Shown here: one piece after another, positions 33,361 through 41,838 of the stretch
How the letters are laid out: every line of letters begins with the position of its first letter
Position numbering within the stretch: position 1 is the first letter of the stretch
Assembly: GCA_029262375.1 (NCBI GenBank)
Contig: JAJCZM010000014.1
Location: 1-62,369 of the forward strand
Source of the DNA: Deltaproteobacteria bacterium
GTDB taxonomy: Bacteria; Desulfobacterota; Binatia; UBA1149; SPBQ01
DNA length: 62,369 nucleotides
Direction: 5' to 3'
Program-made: the position numbers and the translations under genes
The notes under the pieces: model-generated
Told to the model about the DNA's origin: nothing
Database searches by the model: none
The model's input: only the letters and a program-made list of their open reading frames with translations

Positions 33361-35126
33361 AAGCCGTGAGCTGGACGCGCTCCCTGCGCGTTGTTGTGAC
33401 GGCTGCGTTTCTTGTCGCAGCGTCAACCTCTGAAGGGGGCGCGCAAAATCGGCAAGACGGAGAAAGCGGGCTGAACGGACAAGCCGGCCCCGGCGCGCCC
33501 GCGCCCGCCGTTGCGCCGCTGCGCCTGGTCGTGCAAATCACCGTCGATCAACTGCGCGCCGATCTACTCGATCGGTACGCGACGCGCTTCGGTGAGGGCG
33601 GCTTCCGACGACTACTCACCGACGGTGTCTCATACACCCAAGCCTACTACTCGCACGCAAACACCGAGACGATCGTGGGGCACGCGACACTCGCCACCGG
33701 CGCACCTCCGCGCGTGCACGGAATGGTCGGCAACCTTTGGTATGATCGCGATGCCGGCCGTGTCGTCTACAACATCGAAGACGCGCGCTACAATAGGATC
33801 GGCGACGTCGCGCGACAGACCACCAGCATCTTTGGACCGGAAGAAGTCGCACGCAGCAGCGGTCGCTCGCCGTTGGCAATCATCGGCTCGACATTCAGTG
33901 ACGAACTCGCCAAAGCCACGCAGGGACGTGCGCGCATCTATTCAGTCGCACTGAAAGACCGTGCGGCCGTACCCATGGCCGGTCGCTCGGGAAAGGCACT
34001 GTGGTATGCGAAAGCGAGCGGCCGTTTCGTGTCGTCGTCGTACTACTTCGACAGCCCTCCCGTTTGGCTCGTGCAGTTCAACAAGGCGGGGCCCGCAAAT
34101 CGCTACGCAGGCACAACGTGGGACCTGCTCGCCCCGCGCACTTCCTATCGTTTCGGCCGCGCGGACGATCGCGCGTTCGAATCGATGATGGGCCTGTTCG
34201 GCCGTGTGTTCCCGCATGCGTACGGTGAGAAACACGACCCGCTGCTACCCGCCCGCGTCGCGAGCAGTCCGGCCGGCGACGAACTGCTGGGCGAACTCGC
34301 GAAGACCATCGTCGAGAGCGAGCAACTCGGACAGCGCGACGTCGTCGACTATCTGGCTGTCGGATTTTCGGCAACCGACTATGTAGGCCATACGTTCGGG
34401 CCGGACAGTCTCGAAGCGGAAGACAATCTACTGCGTCTCGACCGCACGCTCGCAAGACTACTCGCATCCATCGACGCACAGGTCGGCGCAGAACGCGTGT
34501 TGATCGTACTGTCAGCCGATCACGGCATATCGGAAGCACCGGAGGCAAGGCGTGCCTCCGGGTTCGATGCCGGCCGCCTCTCGGCCGATGCTCTGCAAAG
34601 CTCGAGTTTACGCGCGCGCGTTGCCCAGCGCTTCGACAGCGTCGACCTGATCGTCGGCTTCACGCACCCCTATGTACATCTCGATCGAGAACGCATCGCA
34701 GACGCCGGTCTGGCGCTCCACGACGTACAGCGTTTCGTCGCGAACGAACTTGCGCTGGTAGCAGGCGTCGAGCGGGCGGTCGCTGCGGCGGATCTCGGCG
34801 AGTCGTCGATTCTCTCGGAGCCACTGCGACAAGTCGCTGCCAACCATCACGCCAAGCGCTCCGGCGACGTGTACGTCGTACCGCGCCCGCACTGGCTGCC
34901 GTACACGGGCCTAGGAATGCGACCCCTCACGGCGACGCATGGATCTCCGTGGCGTTTCGACCGACACGTACCGATCATCTTCGCACGTGCGGGATTGAAG
35001 GCGGCTCGTGTAGCGCGGCCCGTCGATGCCACCGACGTTGCGCCGACCCTGTCGGCCTATGTCGGCGTTTCCGCGCCGTCACACGCGACCGGATCCGTTC
35101 TCGGCGAAATCGTACACATGCGCTAA
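33357..35126 (+). CDS. Alkaline phosphatase superfamily protein, PafA-like, exported
   Basis: This 589-residue protein has a signal peptide (SLRVVVTAAFLVAASTSEGG). The domain starts LRLVVQITVDQLRADLLDRY with the first metal Asp, then SHANTETIVGHATLATGAPP with the nucleophile Thr and HGMVGNLWYDRDAGRVVYNI as in PafA/type I phosphodiesterase-like phosphatases. Further metal ligands appear in VGFSATDYVGHTFGPDS and VLIVLSADHGISEAPE, and the last in MRPLTATHGSPWRFD. Likely a periplasmic phosphomonoesterase with broad specificity. I chose ATG 33357 for the 4-base overlap with the P450 stop. Confidence 0.88.
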   Translation: MKAVSWTRSLRVVVTAAFLVAASTSEGGAQNRQDGESGLNGQAGPGAPAPAVAPLRLVVQITVDQLRADLLDRYATRFGEGGFRRLLTDGVSYTQAYYSHANTETIVGHATLATGAPPRVHGMVGNLWYDRDAGRVVYNIEDARYNRIGDVARQTTSIFGPEEVARSSGRSPLAIIGSTFSDELAKATQGRARIYSVALKDRAAVPMAGRSGKALWYAKASGRFVSSSYYFDSPPVWLVQFNKAGPANRYAGTTWDLLAPRTSYRFGRADDRAFESMMGLFGRVFPHAYGEKHDPLLPARVASSPAGDELLGELAKTIVESEQLGQRDVVDYLAVGFSATDYVGHTFGPDSLEAEDNLLRLDRTLARLLASIDAQVGAERVLIVLSADHGISEAPEARRASGFDAGRLSADALQSSSLRARVAQRFDSVDLIVGFTHPYVHLDRERIADAGLALHDVQRFVANELALVAGVERAVAAADLGESSILSEPLRQVAANHHAKRSGDVYVVPRPHWLPYTGLGMRPLTATHGSPWRFDRHVPIIFARAGLKAARVARPVDATDVAPTLSAYVGVSAPSHATGSVLGEIVHMR

Positions 35127-35149
35127 GCCGCCGAGTCGGCCGACAGCGA

Positions 35150-36730
35150 TCACACGGTGTACGTACTGACGTGGAAGGGAGATAGCGTGTCGATCGCCTC
35201 GAGCGGCTCGGTGTCGATGTCCCAACGGAAATGCTGGATGGTAACCGTCGTCGGATCGAAATCGATGATGTGAAAGCCGTTGACCTCGTCCGTCGGAACG
35301 ACAGTCTGAGCGGTAATGTCGGTCGGCGGCCCGGCCAACGTACCGCGCACGACCGATGGCCAACCGAAACGTCCGGTTGCAGGCGTCCCGCTCACCAACG
35401 ACACGACGGGGTTCGTGGAGAAATCCGCCGCACCGTTCGCAACGATCAGCTGCTCGGCAATGCTATGCACGTCTCCTGAGACAACGAGCGGCACGCCGCC
35501 ACGATCGAACGTCGCTTGCAGGATACGGTCGTGCTGCGCTTGCCATCCTTGCTGCCAGCCCGTCTTCGGCTGACTCGTGCTGAGCTGTCCGGCGATGACA
35601 ACGTCCGGGTACCATTCGGCATACTTCCCGACCGAATAACCTATTGGATTGGAAGGTACGTTCACGACGTGCGTGGCGGCGCTATTCGCCAGGCGATCGA
35701 GGATCCAGCTTTCCGTATCTGCCGGTGTGAGCAGGCCGGTGGCGCCGTCGAGCGTAACGAAACCCTTGCAGTCGTACATGACGGCTTCGAGCAGTTGCCC
35801 GTAGCGCAGCGATCCGAATACTTCGCTCACGCCCGTCGGACGATCGGGCGCGTTGCTTGCCGCCAGCGTCAGCGGCCGCGCCGCGTCGGGGAGAAACTCC
35901 GGGAAGTAAAGATTTTGCGTGGAACGCGCAAGGTCGAATTGGAAAGGATCGGCAGGAAAGGTAACCACCGGCCCATCCGCACGATCGTCCTCGAAATAGT
36001 CGTGATCGTCGCGCATGAAGAAGACGGGCACGGATCGAAACGCCGTGCCGTACAGGCGCGCGATCTGATAGTCGGCTGCTTTCTTCAGAACCGTCTCGTT
36101 GGCGCTTCCGAGTACCGGAGCCAGGCGATCGAACTCTCCGGCGAAGCCCTTCGCAGTCGAGGAATTACCGAGAAACAACGAACCGGGCAGTGAGCGGAGA
36201 TCCCAATAGATGTGATCGCCGACGCACAGTGCAGCATCGGGACCAAACGACAACGCACGTTCGAGCATTCGTTGGCGCACGGGCATGGGAACGTACAAGT
36301 CGAAGATGTCGTGACCACCGGCGCAGGTGAAAACGAGAAGGCGGAAATTCGTCGGGCTCGATGCCGGATCGGGGAACGTGCGTAGTTGCCAAGGCTCGAA
36401 GACCGGGCACGAGGCCTTCTCCAACTGCAGCGAATAGGTCGTGTCGGCGCTGAGACCGGTCACGTCGAACCGCCAGAAAAGGCCGTCGCTATCGGTTTGC
36501 ACACCGGCGACGGGAACAGCTCCTACCTTCAATACGGGGGCCGTCGTTTGCGGTTCGAAATAGGAAACCTTGATGAGCATCCGGTCATGACTCACCGTCG
36601 GCAAAATATGCGACACCTCGTCGTTGGTGATCAGGTCGAAACCACCACCGGGTGAAGTCAGAGCGTGCTGCGGTAGCAGACCGCCGGCAGCGGTAAGACC
36701 CGCAAGCTTGAGAAACTCTCTACGCTTCAT
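35150..36730 (-). CDS. PhoD-like metallophosphoesterase with Tat signal
   Basis: This 526-residue exported enzyme begins MKRREFLKLAGLTAAGGLLP, a twin-arginine signal. A fibronectin-like N-terminal domain follows (WRFDVTGLSADTTYSLQLEK). The phosphoesterase core shows LLVFTCAGGHDIFDL, ALCVGDHIYWDLRS (metal Asp and His), VFFMRDDHDYFEDD, and VPLVVSGDVHSIAEQ, the order of metal motifs in PhoD alkaline phosphatases/phosphodiesterases. It sits five bases after the gene at 36736-37746 on the same strand. It faces the PafA-like gene convergently, so two unrelated phosphatases are neighbours. Confidence 0.88.
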   Translation of the reverse strand: MKRREFLKLAGLTAAGGLLPQHALTSPGGGFDLITNDEVSHILPTVSHDRMLIKVSYFEPQTTAPVLKVGAVPVAGVQTDSDGLFWRFDVTGLSADTTYSLQLEKASCPVFEPWQLRTFPDPASSPTNFRLLVFTCAGGHDIFDLYVPMPVRQRMLERALSFGPDAALCVGDHIYWDLRSLPGSLFLGNSSTAKGFAGEFDRLAPVLGSANETVLKKAADYQIARLYGTAFRSVPVFFMRDDHDYFEDDRADGPVVTFPADPFQFDLARSTQNLYFPEFLPDAARPLTLAASNAPDRPTGVSEVFGSLRYGQLLEAVMYDCKGFVTLDGATGLLTPADTESWILDRLANSAATHVVNVPSNPIGYSVGKYAEWYPDVVIAGQLSTSQPKTGWQQGWQAQHDRILQATFDRGGVPLVVSGDVHSIAEQLIVANGAADFSTNPVVSLVSGTPATGRFGWPSVVRGTLAGPPTDITAQTVVPTDEVNGFHIIDFDPTTVTIQHFRWDIDTEPLEAIDTLSPFHVSTYTV

Positions 36731-36735
36731 GGTGC

Positions 36736-37746
36736 CTACTGCCCTCCCTCGACACCCGCGATGCCAACCAAGTCACTGCCGGATCCCGGGCGACTCAGAT
36801 ACAGCTGCACGCGCTTGCCGCACAGCGCGAGGGAATCCCCCGAGAGCGATGCGGTCGGTGGAAGCGTTTCGTCTCCCCTGAACTTGCGACTGCCGTGCAC
36901 GATGGCACCGCCAACCACCCCGAGGCGCGGCGAGAGTATGTCGAAGCAGCTACCGCCATTGGCAGCGACCGAAACGACCAAACGCGCATCGGCCGACGTC
37001 ACCGGCGCTGCGCTCTTGCGAATATCGCTAGCGGCGAGACGCATACGCAGCCCATCGTCGCCCGCTTTCGAGGAACTGCGGATTCTCAGCGATGCAGAAG
37101 ACAGGAAATCGGCGGCACAGTCAGCGCCGATCGTCACCGCCGGGTCGCAGTCGGGGTTCAGCTTGATGGTCGATCGCAGTTCGGACTTCGGCTTCTTGCC
37201 GCCACGAACGACCCCGTCGCCCGCAACGATCTCGTCGCCGCCGCCGCCGGGCGCCGAGATCTTCAGCCGGTCACCGCACAACTCGACCGTAGCCCCTGCG
37301 GTTGACGAAATAGGAGGCAACGTAGAAGCGCCGTCGAAACGCAGGCTGCTCTTCAGGCGCCCCTTTACGAGATCGAAGGTCGGCGATTCGTAGAGCGTGC
37401 AGTCGCCGCCATCGAGCGAGAGCAACAAGTGTGCGCGTAGACCAGAGAGCGTCACGCGCGCACCGGCCAACGAGGCGCGTTTGAGAGCAAGCCGCATCTC
37501 GACGCCGCTCGGTGTCGCTTCAATCTGGAATCGCCCGGCACCAAGCGCATCGATCACACAGGTCGCGCCCGGTGAGATCGCCGGATCGCAGGCGGGAGCG
37601 ACGACTACGCTGGTGCGAAACTTGTCGTTCGCGGCCGATGCGTCGGTGGATGTTAGCGGTAAGGTGAGTGTCGCGGCTACGACGAAGACCATCGCGCCGC
37701 CGAGGACGGAGAATCGCGTTGAAAGCTGGCAGGTCCGGTTCGTCAT
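36736..37746 (-). CDS. Secreted protein with two tandem copies of a novel Cys-containing domain
   Basis: This 336-residue exported protein (signal peptide FSVLGGAMVFVVAATLTLPL, cleavage near DASA) has two ~150-residue repeats. Repeat 1: FRTSVVVAPACDPAISPGAT, then EMRLALKRASLAGARVTLSG, GGDCTLYESPTFDLVKGRLK, TLPPISSTAGATVELCGDRL. Repeat 2: LRSTIKLNPDCDPAVTIGAD, then GLRMRLAASDIRKS, GGSCFDILSPRLGVVGGAIV, TLPPTASLSGDSLALCGKRV. Four Cys are at equivalent positions in each. I know no named family. I chose ATG 37746 because it begins the signal; the frame runs 36 codons further. Five bases from the PhoD gene, it is likely co-transcribed and may act with the phosphatase. Confidence 0.75.
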   Translation of the reverse strand: MTNRTCQLSTRFSVLGGAMVFVVAATLTLPLTSTDASAANDKFRTSVVVAPACDPAISPGATCVIDALGAGRFQIEATPSGVEMRLALKRASLAGARVTLSGLRAHLLLSLDGGDCTLYESPTFDLVKGRLKSSLRFDGASTLPPISSTAGATVELCGDRLKISAPGGGGDEIVAGDGVVRGGKKPKSELRSTIKLNPDCDPAVTIGADCAADFLSSASLRIRSSSKAGDDGLRMRLAASDIRKSAAPVTSADARLVVSVAANGGSCFDILSPRLGVVGGAIVHGSRKFRGDETLPPTASLSGDSLALCGKRVQLYLSRPGSGSDLVGIAGVEGGQ

Positions 37747-37900
37747 CTGTGCTAGCTCGGTCTTGTCTCGGTGTTCGCTTTCGCTTGGCGCCGCCTCGGT
37801 CCGGACTCGTCGAACCGCCACTCGCCAGGCTCTCGAAACTAGCACAGCGACCAACGTCGAGTGAATCCCCTAAAGCAGGGGTTCCGTCGCGTTGTGCGCC

Positions 37901-38896
37901 TCAGTCGGGGGGCGCGCTCACGCGCAGGACGAGCTTGCCCATCACGTCGCCACGACCAAGCAGCGCCAACGCCGCGGGGAGTTCCTCGAACGGCCGCGAC
38001 TCGGATACCTCGACGCGCAGTTGGGCATCGCTCCACAGCTCCAACAAGCGCCGCTGCGCATCGGTGCGGAACTCGCGTGAGTAGCCGCTCGGGATCACAC
38101 CAACGACGGAGTAGTTGTGCGTCGCCATGTGCTGCGGCCGGGGGGTCCCCCAACGCCCACTCGCAAAGCCGATGAGCAAGACGCGCCCCTCCGACGCGAC
38201 CGCACGCGTAGCAGCATCGAACGCGTCGCCACCCACGGCGTCCCAGACGACATCGACTCCGTTGCCATCAGTTAACGCGCGCGCGGCTTCGGCGATGTCG
38301 TCGCGTTGATGGTCGATGACATCGTCTGCGCCCAGCTTGCGACAAAACGCGCACTTCTCTTCGCCGCCCGCTACCGCGATGACGCGCGCGCCGAGCGCTT
38401 TGCCCAACTGCACGGCCGCCTGACCGATTCCACCGGACGCTCCGAGCACGAGTAACGATTCATCGGCCGCGAGCTTCGCGCGCTGCGCCAGTGCCACGAA
38501 GGCCGTGTGATAGGGAATCGCGAATGCGGCCGCTTCGACATCGCTCATCGCGTCGGGGACCGAAAGCGCGAAGTCGTCGAGCATCAGACACTCATCGGCA
38601 AAGCCGCCATGACCGACGAAGAAACCCGTCACCCCCATGACGCGTTCCCCGACGCGCCGATGCGCGCCTTCGCCAACCGCAGTCACCCGACCGACGACCT
38701 CTTGGCCCGCGGTGAACGGACGCTGCGGCGTCAACGCATACGCATCGCGACACATCAGAAGGTCGGGCAGACCGATCCCGGCCGCGGCCACGCGAACACG
38801 AACGAAACCAGGGCCGGGCACGGGTAACGCCGCGTCCTCAACCAGTCGCAGTACTTCGGCGGGCTCCCCCACACTCTCTATTCGCCATGCACGCAA
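37901..38896 (-). CDS. Zinc-independent MDR, NADPH:quinone oxidoreductase family
   Basis: This 331-residue medium-chain dehydrogenase/reductase has the GroES-like half with VRVRVAAAGIGLPDLLMCRD and FTAGQEVVGRVTAVGEG, then the Rossmann motif LLVLGASGGIGQAAVQLGKA, the ADDVIDHQRDD segment and GNGVDVVWDAVGGDAFDAAT. Zinc-binding Cys are missing, as in quinone reductases and acryloyl-CoA-type reductases. The start is TTG 38896 behind GGGAG; no better start is in frame. Substrate unknown. It lies 29 bases after the SDR gene on the same strand, probably in one operon. Confidence 0.88.
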   Translation of the reverse strand: MRAWRIESVGEPAEVLRLVEDAALPVPGPGFVRVRVAAAGIGLPDLLMCRDAYALTPQRPFTAGQEVVGRVTAVGEGAHRRVGERVMGVTGFFVGHGGFADECLMLDDFALSVPDAMSDVEAAAFAIPYHTAFVALAQRAKLAADESLLVLGASGGIGQAAVQLGKALGARVIAVAGGEEKCAFCRKLGADDVIDHQRDDIAEAARALTDGNGVDVVWDAVGGDAFDAATRAVASEGRVLLIGFASGRWGTPRPQHMATHNYSVVGVIPSGYSREFRTDAQRRLLELWSDAQLRVEVSESRPFEELPAALALLGRGDVMGKLVLRVSAPPD

Positions 38897-38925
38897 TGCT
38901 TTTAGTCTCCCATCCGAAGCTCGAG

Positions 38926-39942
38926 CTAGCCGCGGTCCGCCGAAAGCTTGGGGACCGCGCGTTCGGGCAACTTCCCGATTGTCACCAGCCAGCGGTACAT
39001 GTCGGCGAGCGTGTCGGATGCAGGCCGCAATCCGGGCCCGATGCTCGAAACTTCAGCCGAGTTCTCGGTACGTGGGAGCAGCGTCGCGATCGTCATTCCT
39101 TCACGCGAGAACTGTGAACTCGTACCGCGCAAACCGTTTGCGACGTCGGCGACACGCCCCATCGTGCGCAGCAAGGGCGCGGGCAGCTTGATGCGCTTGG
39201 GAACCGCACCCGTGACTTCCTCGATGACACGTCCCAGTTCGATCCAAGAGAGATAGTGCCCCGGCGCAAGCACTCGCCCAACGTGACCGCTCGCGGCCAA
39301 CGCCGCCAGGAGGCCGGCGAGATCGCGCACATCGATCTGCGAAACTCCGCCGCTCGTCGCCAGCAGTTGACGGGTGAAGCCTCGATACGAATATACCGAC
39401 TCGCTCATGCCCGGGTCGTCCGGCCCGATCACACCACCGGGATAAACGATCGCGAGCCTGGCGCCGCCGTGCAAGAGATCCTGAACGATGTGCTCGCAAG
39501 CGGCCTTCGAGCGCCCGTAGGGCGACCGGCTCTCGGCGATGGGCGACTCCAGAGTGATGGTGGGACGTCGTGCATCGAAGAGCGCCGTCATGCTCGACAC
39601 ATACACGACCGATTCAATGCCGCGCTCGACGGCGCCGCCGACCACGAGTTGCGTGCCGCGCACATTGCCGCGCAGCATCTCGCCGGGGTCTCCGCTGCCG
39701 ATCCCCACCATTGCCGCCGTGTGGATCACGCCGTCGCAGGCATCGAGCGCCTGCGCAACCGCCGCTGCGTCGGTCATGTCGCCCACGACGAGATTGCGCC
39801 GCTTCAATCCGACGGGCTCGAGAATGCGCAGGGCTTTGTCCAAGTCACGCACGAGCGCGATGACTTCGTGCCCTAGGTCGCGAACACAACGCAACGTATG
39901 ATATCCGATGAACCCGGTCGCGCCCGTGATCAACACCTTCAT
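38926..39942 (-). CDS. Extended SDR, NAD-dependent epimerase/dehydratase family
   Basis: This 338-residue Rossmann protein has VLITGATGFIGYHTLRCVRD as the cofactor motif, GVIHTAAMVGIG, VVYVSSMTALFD with the active-site Ser, YGRSKAACEHIVQD with the Tyr-x3-Lys pair, and IVYPGGVIGPDDPGMSE. It resembles dihydroflavonol-4-reductase and 3-beta-hydroxysteroid dehydrogenase-like proteins rather than sugar epimerases. Substrate unknown. It is divergent from the phosphotransferase gene at 40016, and in operon with the quinone-oxidoreductase-like gene. Confidence 0.88.
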   Translation of the reverse strand: MKVLITGATGFIGYHTLRCVRDLGHEVIALVRDLDKALRILEPVGLKRRNLVVGDMTDAAAVAQALDACDGVIHTAAMVGIGSGDPGEMLRGNVRGTQLVVGGAVERGIESVVYVSSMTALFDARRPTITLESPIAESRSPYGRSKAACEHIVQDLLHGGARLAIVYPGGVIGPDDPGMSESVYSYRGFTRQLLATSGGVSQIDVRDLAGLLAALAASGHVGRVLAPGHYLSWIELGRVIEEVTGAVPKRIKLPAPLLRTMGRVADVANGLRGTSSQFSREGMTIATLLPRTENSAEVSSIGPGLRPASDTLADMYRWLVTIGKLPERAVPKLSADRG

Positions 39943-40015
39943 GGAGCATGGGTTAGCCGGAACATCCCGGCACTACCACCAAGACGACGACCTGATAGAA
40001 CAGTCGGCAATCAAT

Positions 40016-41356
40016 ATGGAAACACTAGACCCAACTTGGAAACGCGCCTTCGCCGAGGTCGAACGCATGCTCGGCGGCAAGATCATGAGTGCCGAGCGCC
40101 AGAAACGTTGGCGCCCCGCATGGTATCTCGAGGTGGAATGCGATGAGGACGTCGCATCGGTCTACTTCCGCGGGGACCGAGGCCTCGGCCAAGACGGTGT
40201 GTACAACCTCGAGCACGAATGCGCTGTACTACGTGTGCTCGAAACCCAAGGGATCCCTGTCCCTCACGTATACGGATTTTGCGAGGATCCGCGCGGGATC
40301 GTAATGGAGCGCGTGCCGGGGAGAGCGAATCTCGCCACGGCCGAGTCCGACGAGGAACGCCGATCCGTACTCGATCACTACATCGAAATTCTCGAAGAGA
40401 TGCATCGTCTCGATGTAACGCCGTTCGAGCAGGCCGGCTTACATCGCCCAAAAGACGCACGGGCAATCGGCCGCGCGGATCTGCCTGTGTGGGAAGCGGG
40501 CTATCGCAAAAACAAGAAACGGCCGGAACCACTCATCGAATTCGTACTGCGATGGTTGGACGCGAACACCCCCACCGATCGCGACCGCGTGTCGATCGTA
40601 ACCGGCGATTGCGGACAGTTCGTCTTCGACAACGGACGCGTTACCGGGATTCTGGATCTCGAACTGGCGAACCTCGGCGATCCGCTTGCCGACCTGGCGG
40701 CGATGCGTTGCCGCGATACGTCGGAACCGCTCGGAGACCTCTCGCGCGCTTACGGTCGCTATCAAGAGCTGAGCGGTAAACCGATCGACCGGCGCGCGCT
40801 CGACTACCACACGATTCGCTTCGCACTGAATACGCCGCTGGCCGTCGCGTATCTATGCGCACGCCCGTTCGCCGGACTCGACCTCGTCCAATATCTCAGC
40901 TGGTACTTGGTATTCGGTAGGATCGCGATCGAACTGATTGCCGAACGAGAGCAGGTCGAACTCGTCGCGCCGACACCGCGCGAAGCGCATCCGACACGCC
41001 AGTCGCGCGAGCACGATGTGCTGGTCGCATCACTGGCCGCGGCCGCCCAACAGGACTACGAACTCGACGGCGCATATCGCGTCTCGCAATATCTACGCGA
41101 GGCCGATCAACACGGCGCAGATGGCGAAACCGAGGATCTGGAAGAACTCGCCTCGCTACTCGACCAGCCGGCCTCTGCATTCAAGGAAGCGGAAGCCGCC
41201 GATCTCGCACTCGAAGCGTTCGTATTGGAGGCGGGACCGCCGCGCACGGCGGACATACTACAATATCTCTATCGACGAACACTGCGCCGCGAGGCTTTGC
41301 TGGCTCCCGCAATGCGAGAACTGGAAAACACAAAGCTTCAGAAGATTACAATCTAG
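40016..41356 (+). CDS. Aminoglycoside-phosphotransferase-fold protein with altered catalytic loop
   Basis: This 446-residue APH/ecdysteroid-kinase-fold protein has hinge segment GIVMERVPGRANL, helix VLDHYIEILEEMHRLDVTPF, and the catalytic loop IVTGDCGQFVFDNGRVTGIL followed by DLELANLGDPLADLAAMRC. The usual HGDxxxxN is TGDCGQFV here: the base Asp is kept, but the His and the Mg-binding Asn are not. The DxE...GDP part is normal. I believe a TGDxGQF subfamily occurs in related lineages, so this need not be decay. An extra ~110-residue helical C-terminal part is present. ATG 40016 is the likely start; ATG 39941 and 39908 are in frame but overlap the divergent gene. Confidence 0.75.
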   Translation: METLDPTWKRAFAEVERMLGGKIMSAERQKRWRPAWYLEVECDEDVASVYFRGDRGLGQDGVYNLEHECAVLRVLETQGIPVPHVYGFCEDPRGIVMERVPGRANLATAESDEERRSVLDHYIEILEEMHRLDVTPFEQAGLHRPKDARAIGRADLPVWEAGYRKNKKRPEPLIEFVLRWLDANTPTDRDRVSIVTGDCGQFVFDNGRVTGILDLELANLGDPLADLAAMRCRDTSEPLGDLSRAYGRYQELSGKPIDRRALDYHTIRFALNTPLAVAYLCARPFAGLDLVQYLSWYLVFGRIAIELIAEREQVELVAPTPREAHPTRQSREHDVLVASLAAAAQQDYELDGAYRVSQYLREADQHGADGETEDLEELASLLDQPASAFKEAEAADLALEAFVLEAGPPRTADILQYLYRRTLRREALLAPAMRELENTKLQKITI

Positions 41357-41362
41357 GCAGAT

Positions 41363-41782
41363 TCAAAAGACGTCTTTCGTATCGCCGACATCGTCACCGA
41401 ACGTGAAGTCCATTTCGAGCGGGACTGCCGTCTGCGTTCCGCGCGCGACCACTTCGTCGTCTTCGTTGCGCATCTCGGCCTCGGCGAAGATGATGCGACG
41501 GCCTTTGCGCGTAATGACGCCCGACACGCGTAGCTTCGGGCCCGTCACGGGCCGCATGATGTCCACGTTGAGTGACGCGGTCGAGAGCGCACCCTTCGCG
41601 GCGAAGGCCATCGTCTGATCAAGCATTGCCGCGACGATGCCGCCTTGAACGACGTTCCCGGGAATCGTAAATTCCGGCTGCACTACGTAGTGCAGTTCGG
41701 CGCGCCCATCCTTCATATGGACGACCTCCGGCTGGAGCAGGTCAACGATAGACTTAGACATTTCCTGTTGTGACTCTTCCAT
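41363..41782 (-). CDS. PaaI-like hot-dog thioesterase
   Basis: This 139-residue hot-dog fold protein has FTIPGNVVQGGIVAAMLDQT (with the Gly-Gly and the catalytic Asp/Glu position of the PaaI/4HBT type), MAFAAKGALSTASLNVDIMR and a C-terminal RKGRRIIFAEAEMRNEDDEV. It is expected to hydrolyse acyl-CoA thioesters, substrate unknown. It converges with the phosphotransferase gene, seven bases apart. The upstream 28-bp tandem duplication lies directly before its start. Confidence 0.88.
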   Translation of the reverse strand: MEESQQEMSKSIVDLLQPEVVHMKDGRAELHYVVQPEFTIPGNVVQGGIVAAMLDQTMAFAAKGALSTASLNVDIMRPVTGPKLRVSGVITRKGRRIIFAEAEMRNEDDEVVARGTQTAVPLEMDFTFGDDVGDTKDVF

Positions 41783-41838
41783 GCGGCCCGCAGCCGCCGG
41801 CTGGCTCAGCGCGGCCCGCAGCCGCCGGCTGGCTCAGC
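41783..41838 (+). repeat. 28-bp exact tandem duplication
   Basis: The unit GCGGCCCGCAGCCGCCGGCT followed by GGCTCAGC occurs twice without mismatch (41783-41810, 41811-41838). Each unit contains CAGCC-GCC-GGCTG, a small hairpin. It fills the space between the thioesterase start and the stop of the PhyH-like gene, and the TGA of the latter lies in the second unit. The identity of the copies suggests a recent slippage event. Confidence 0.9.
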
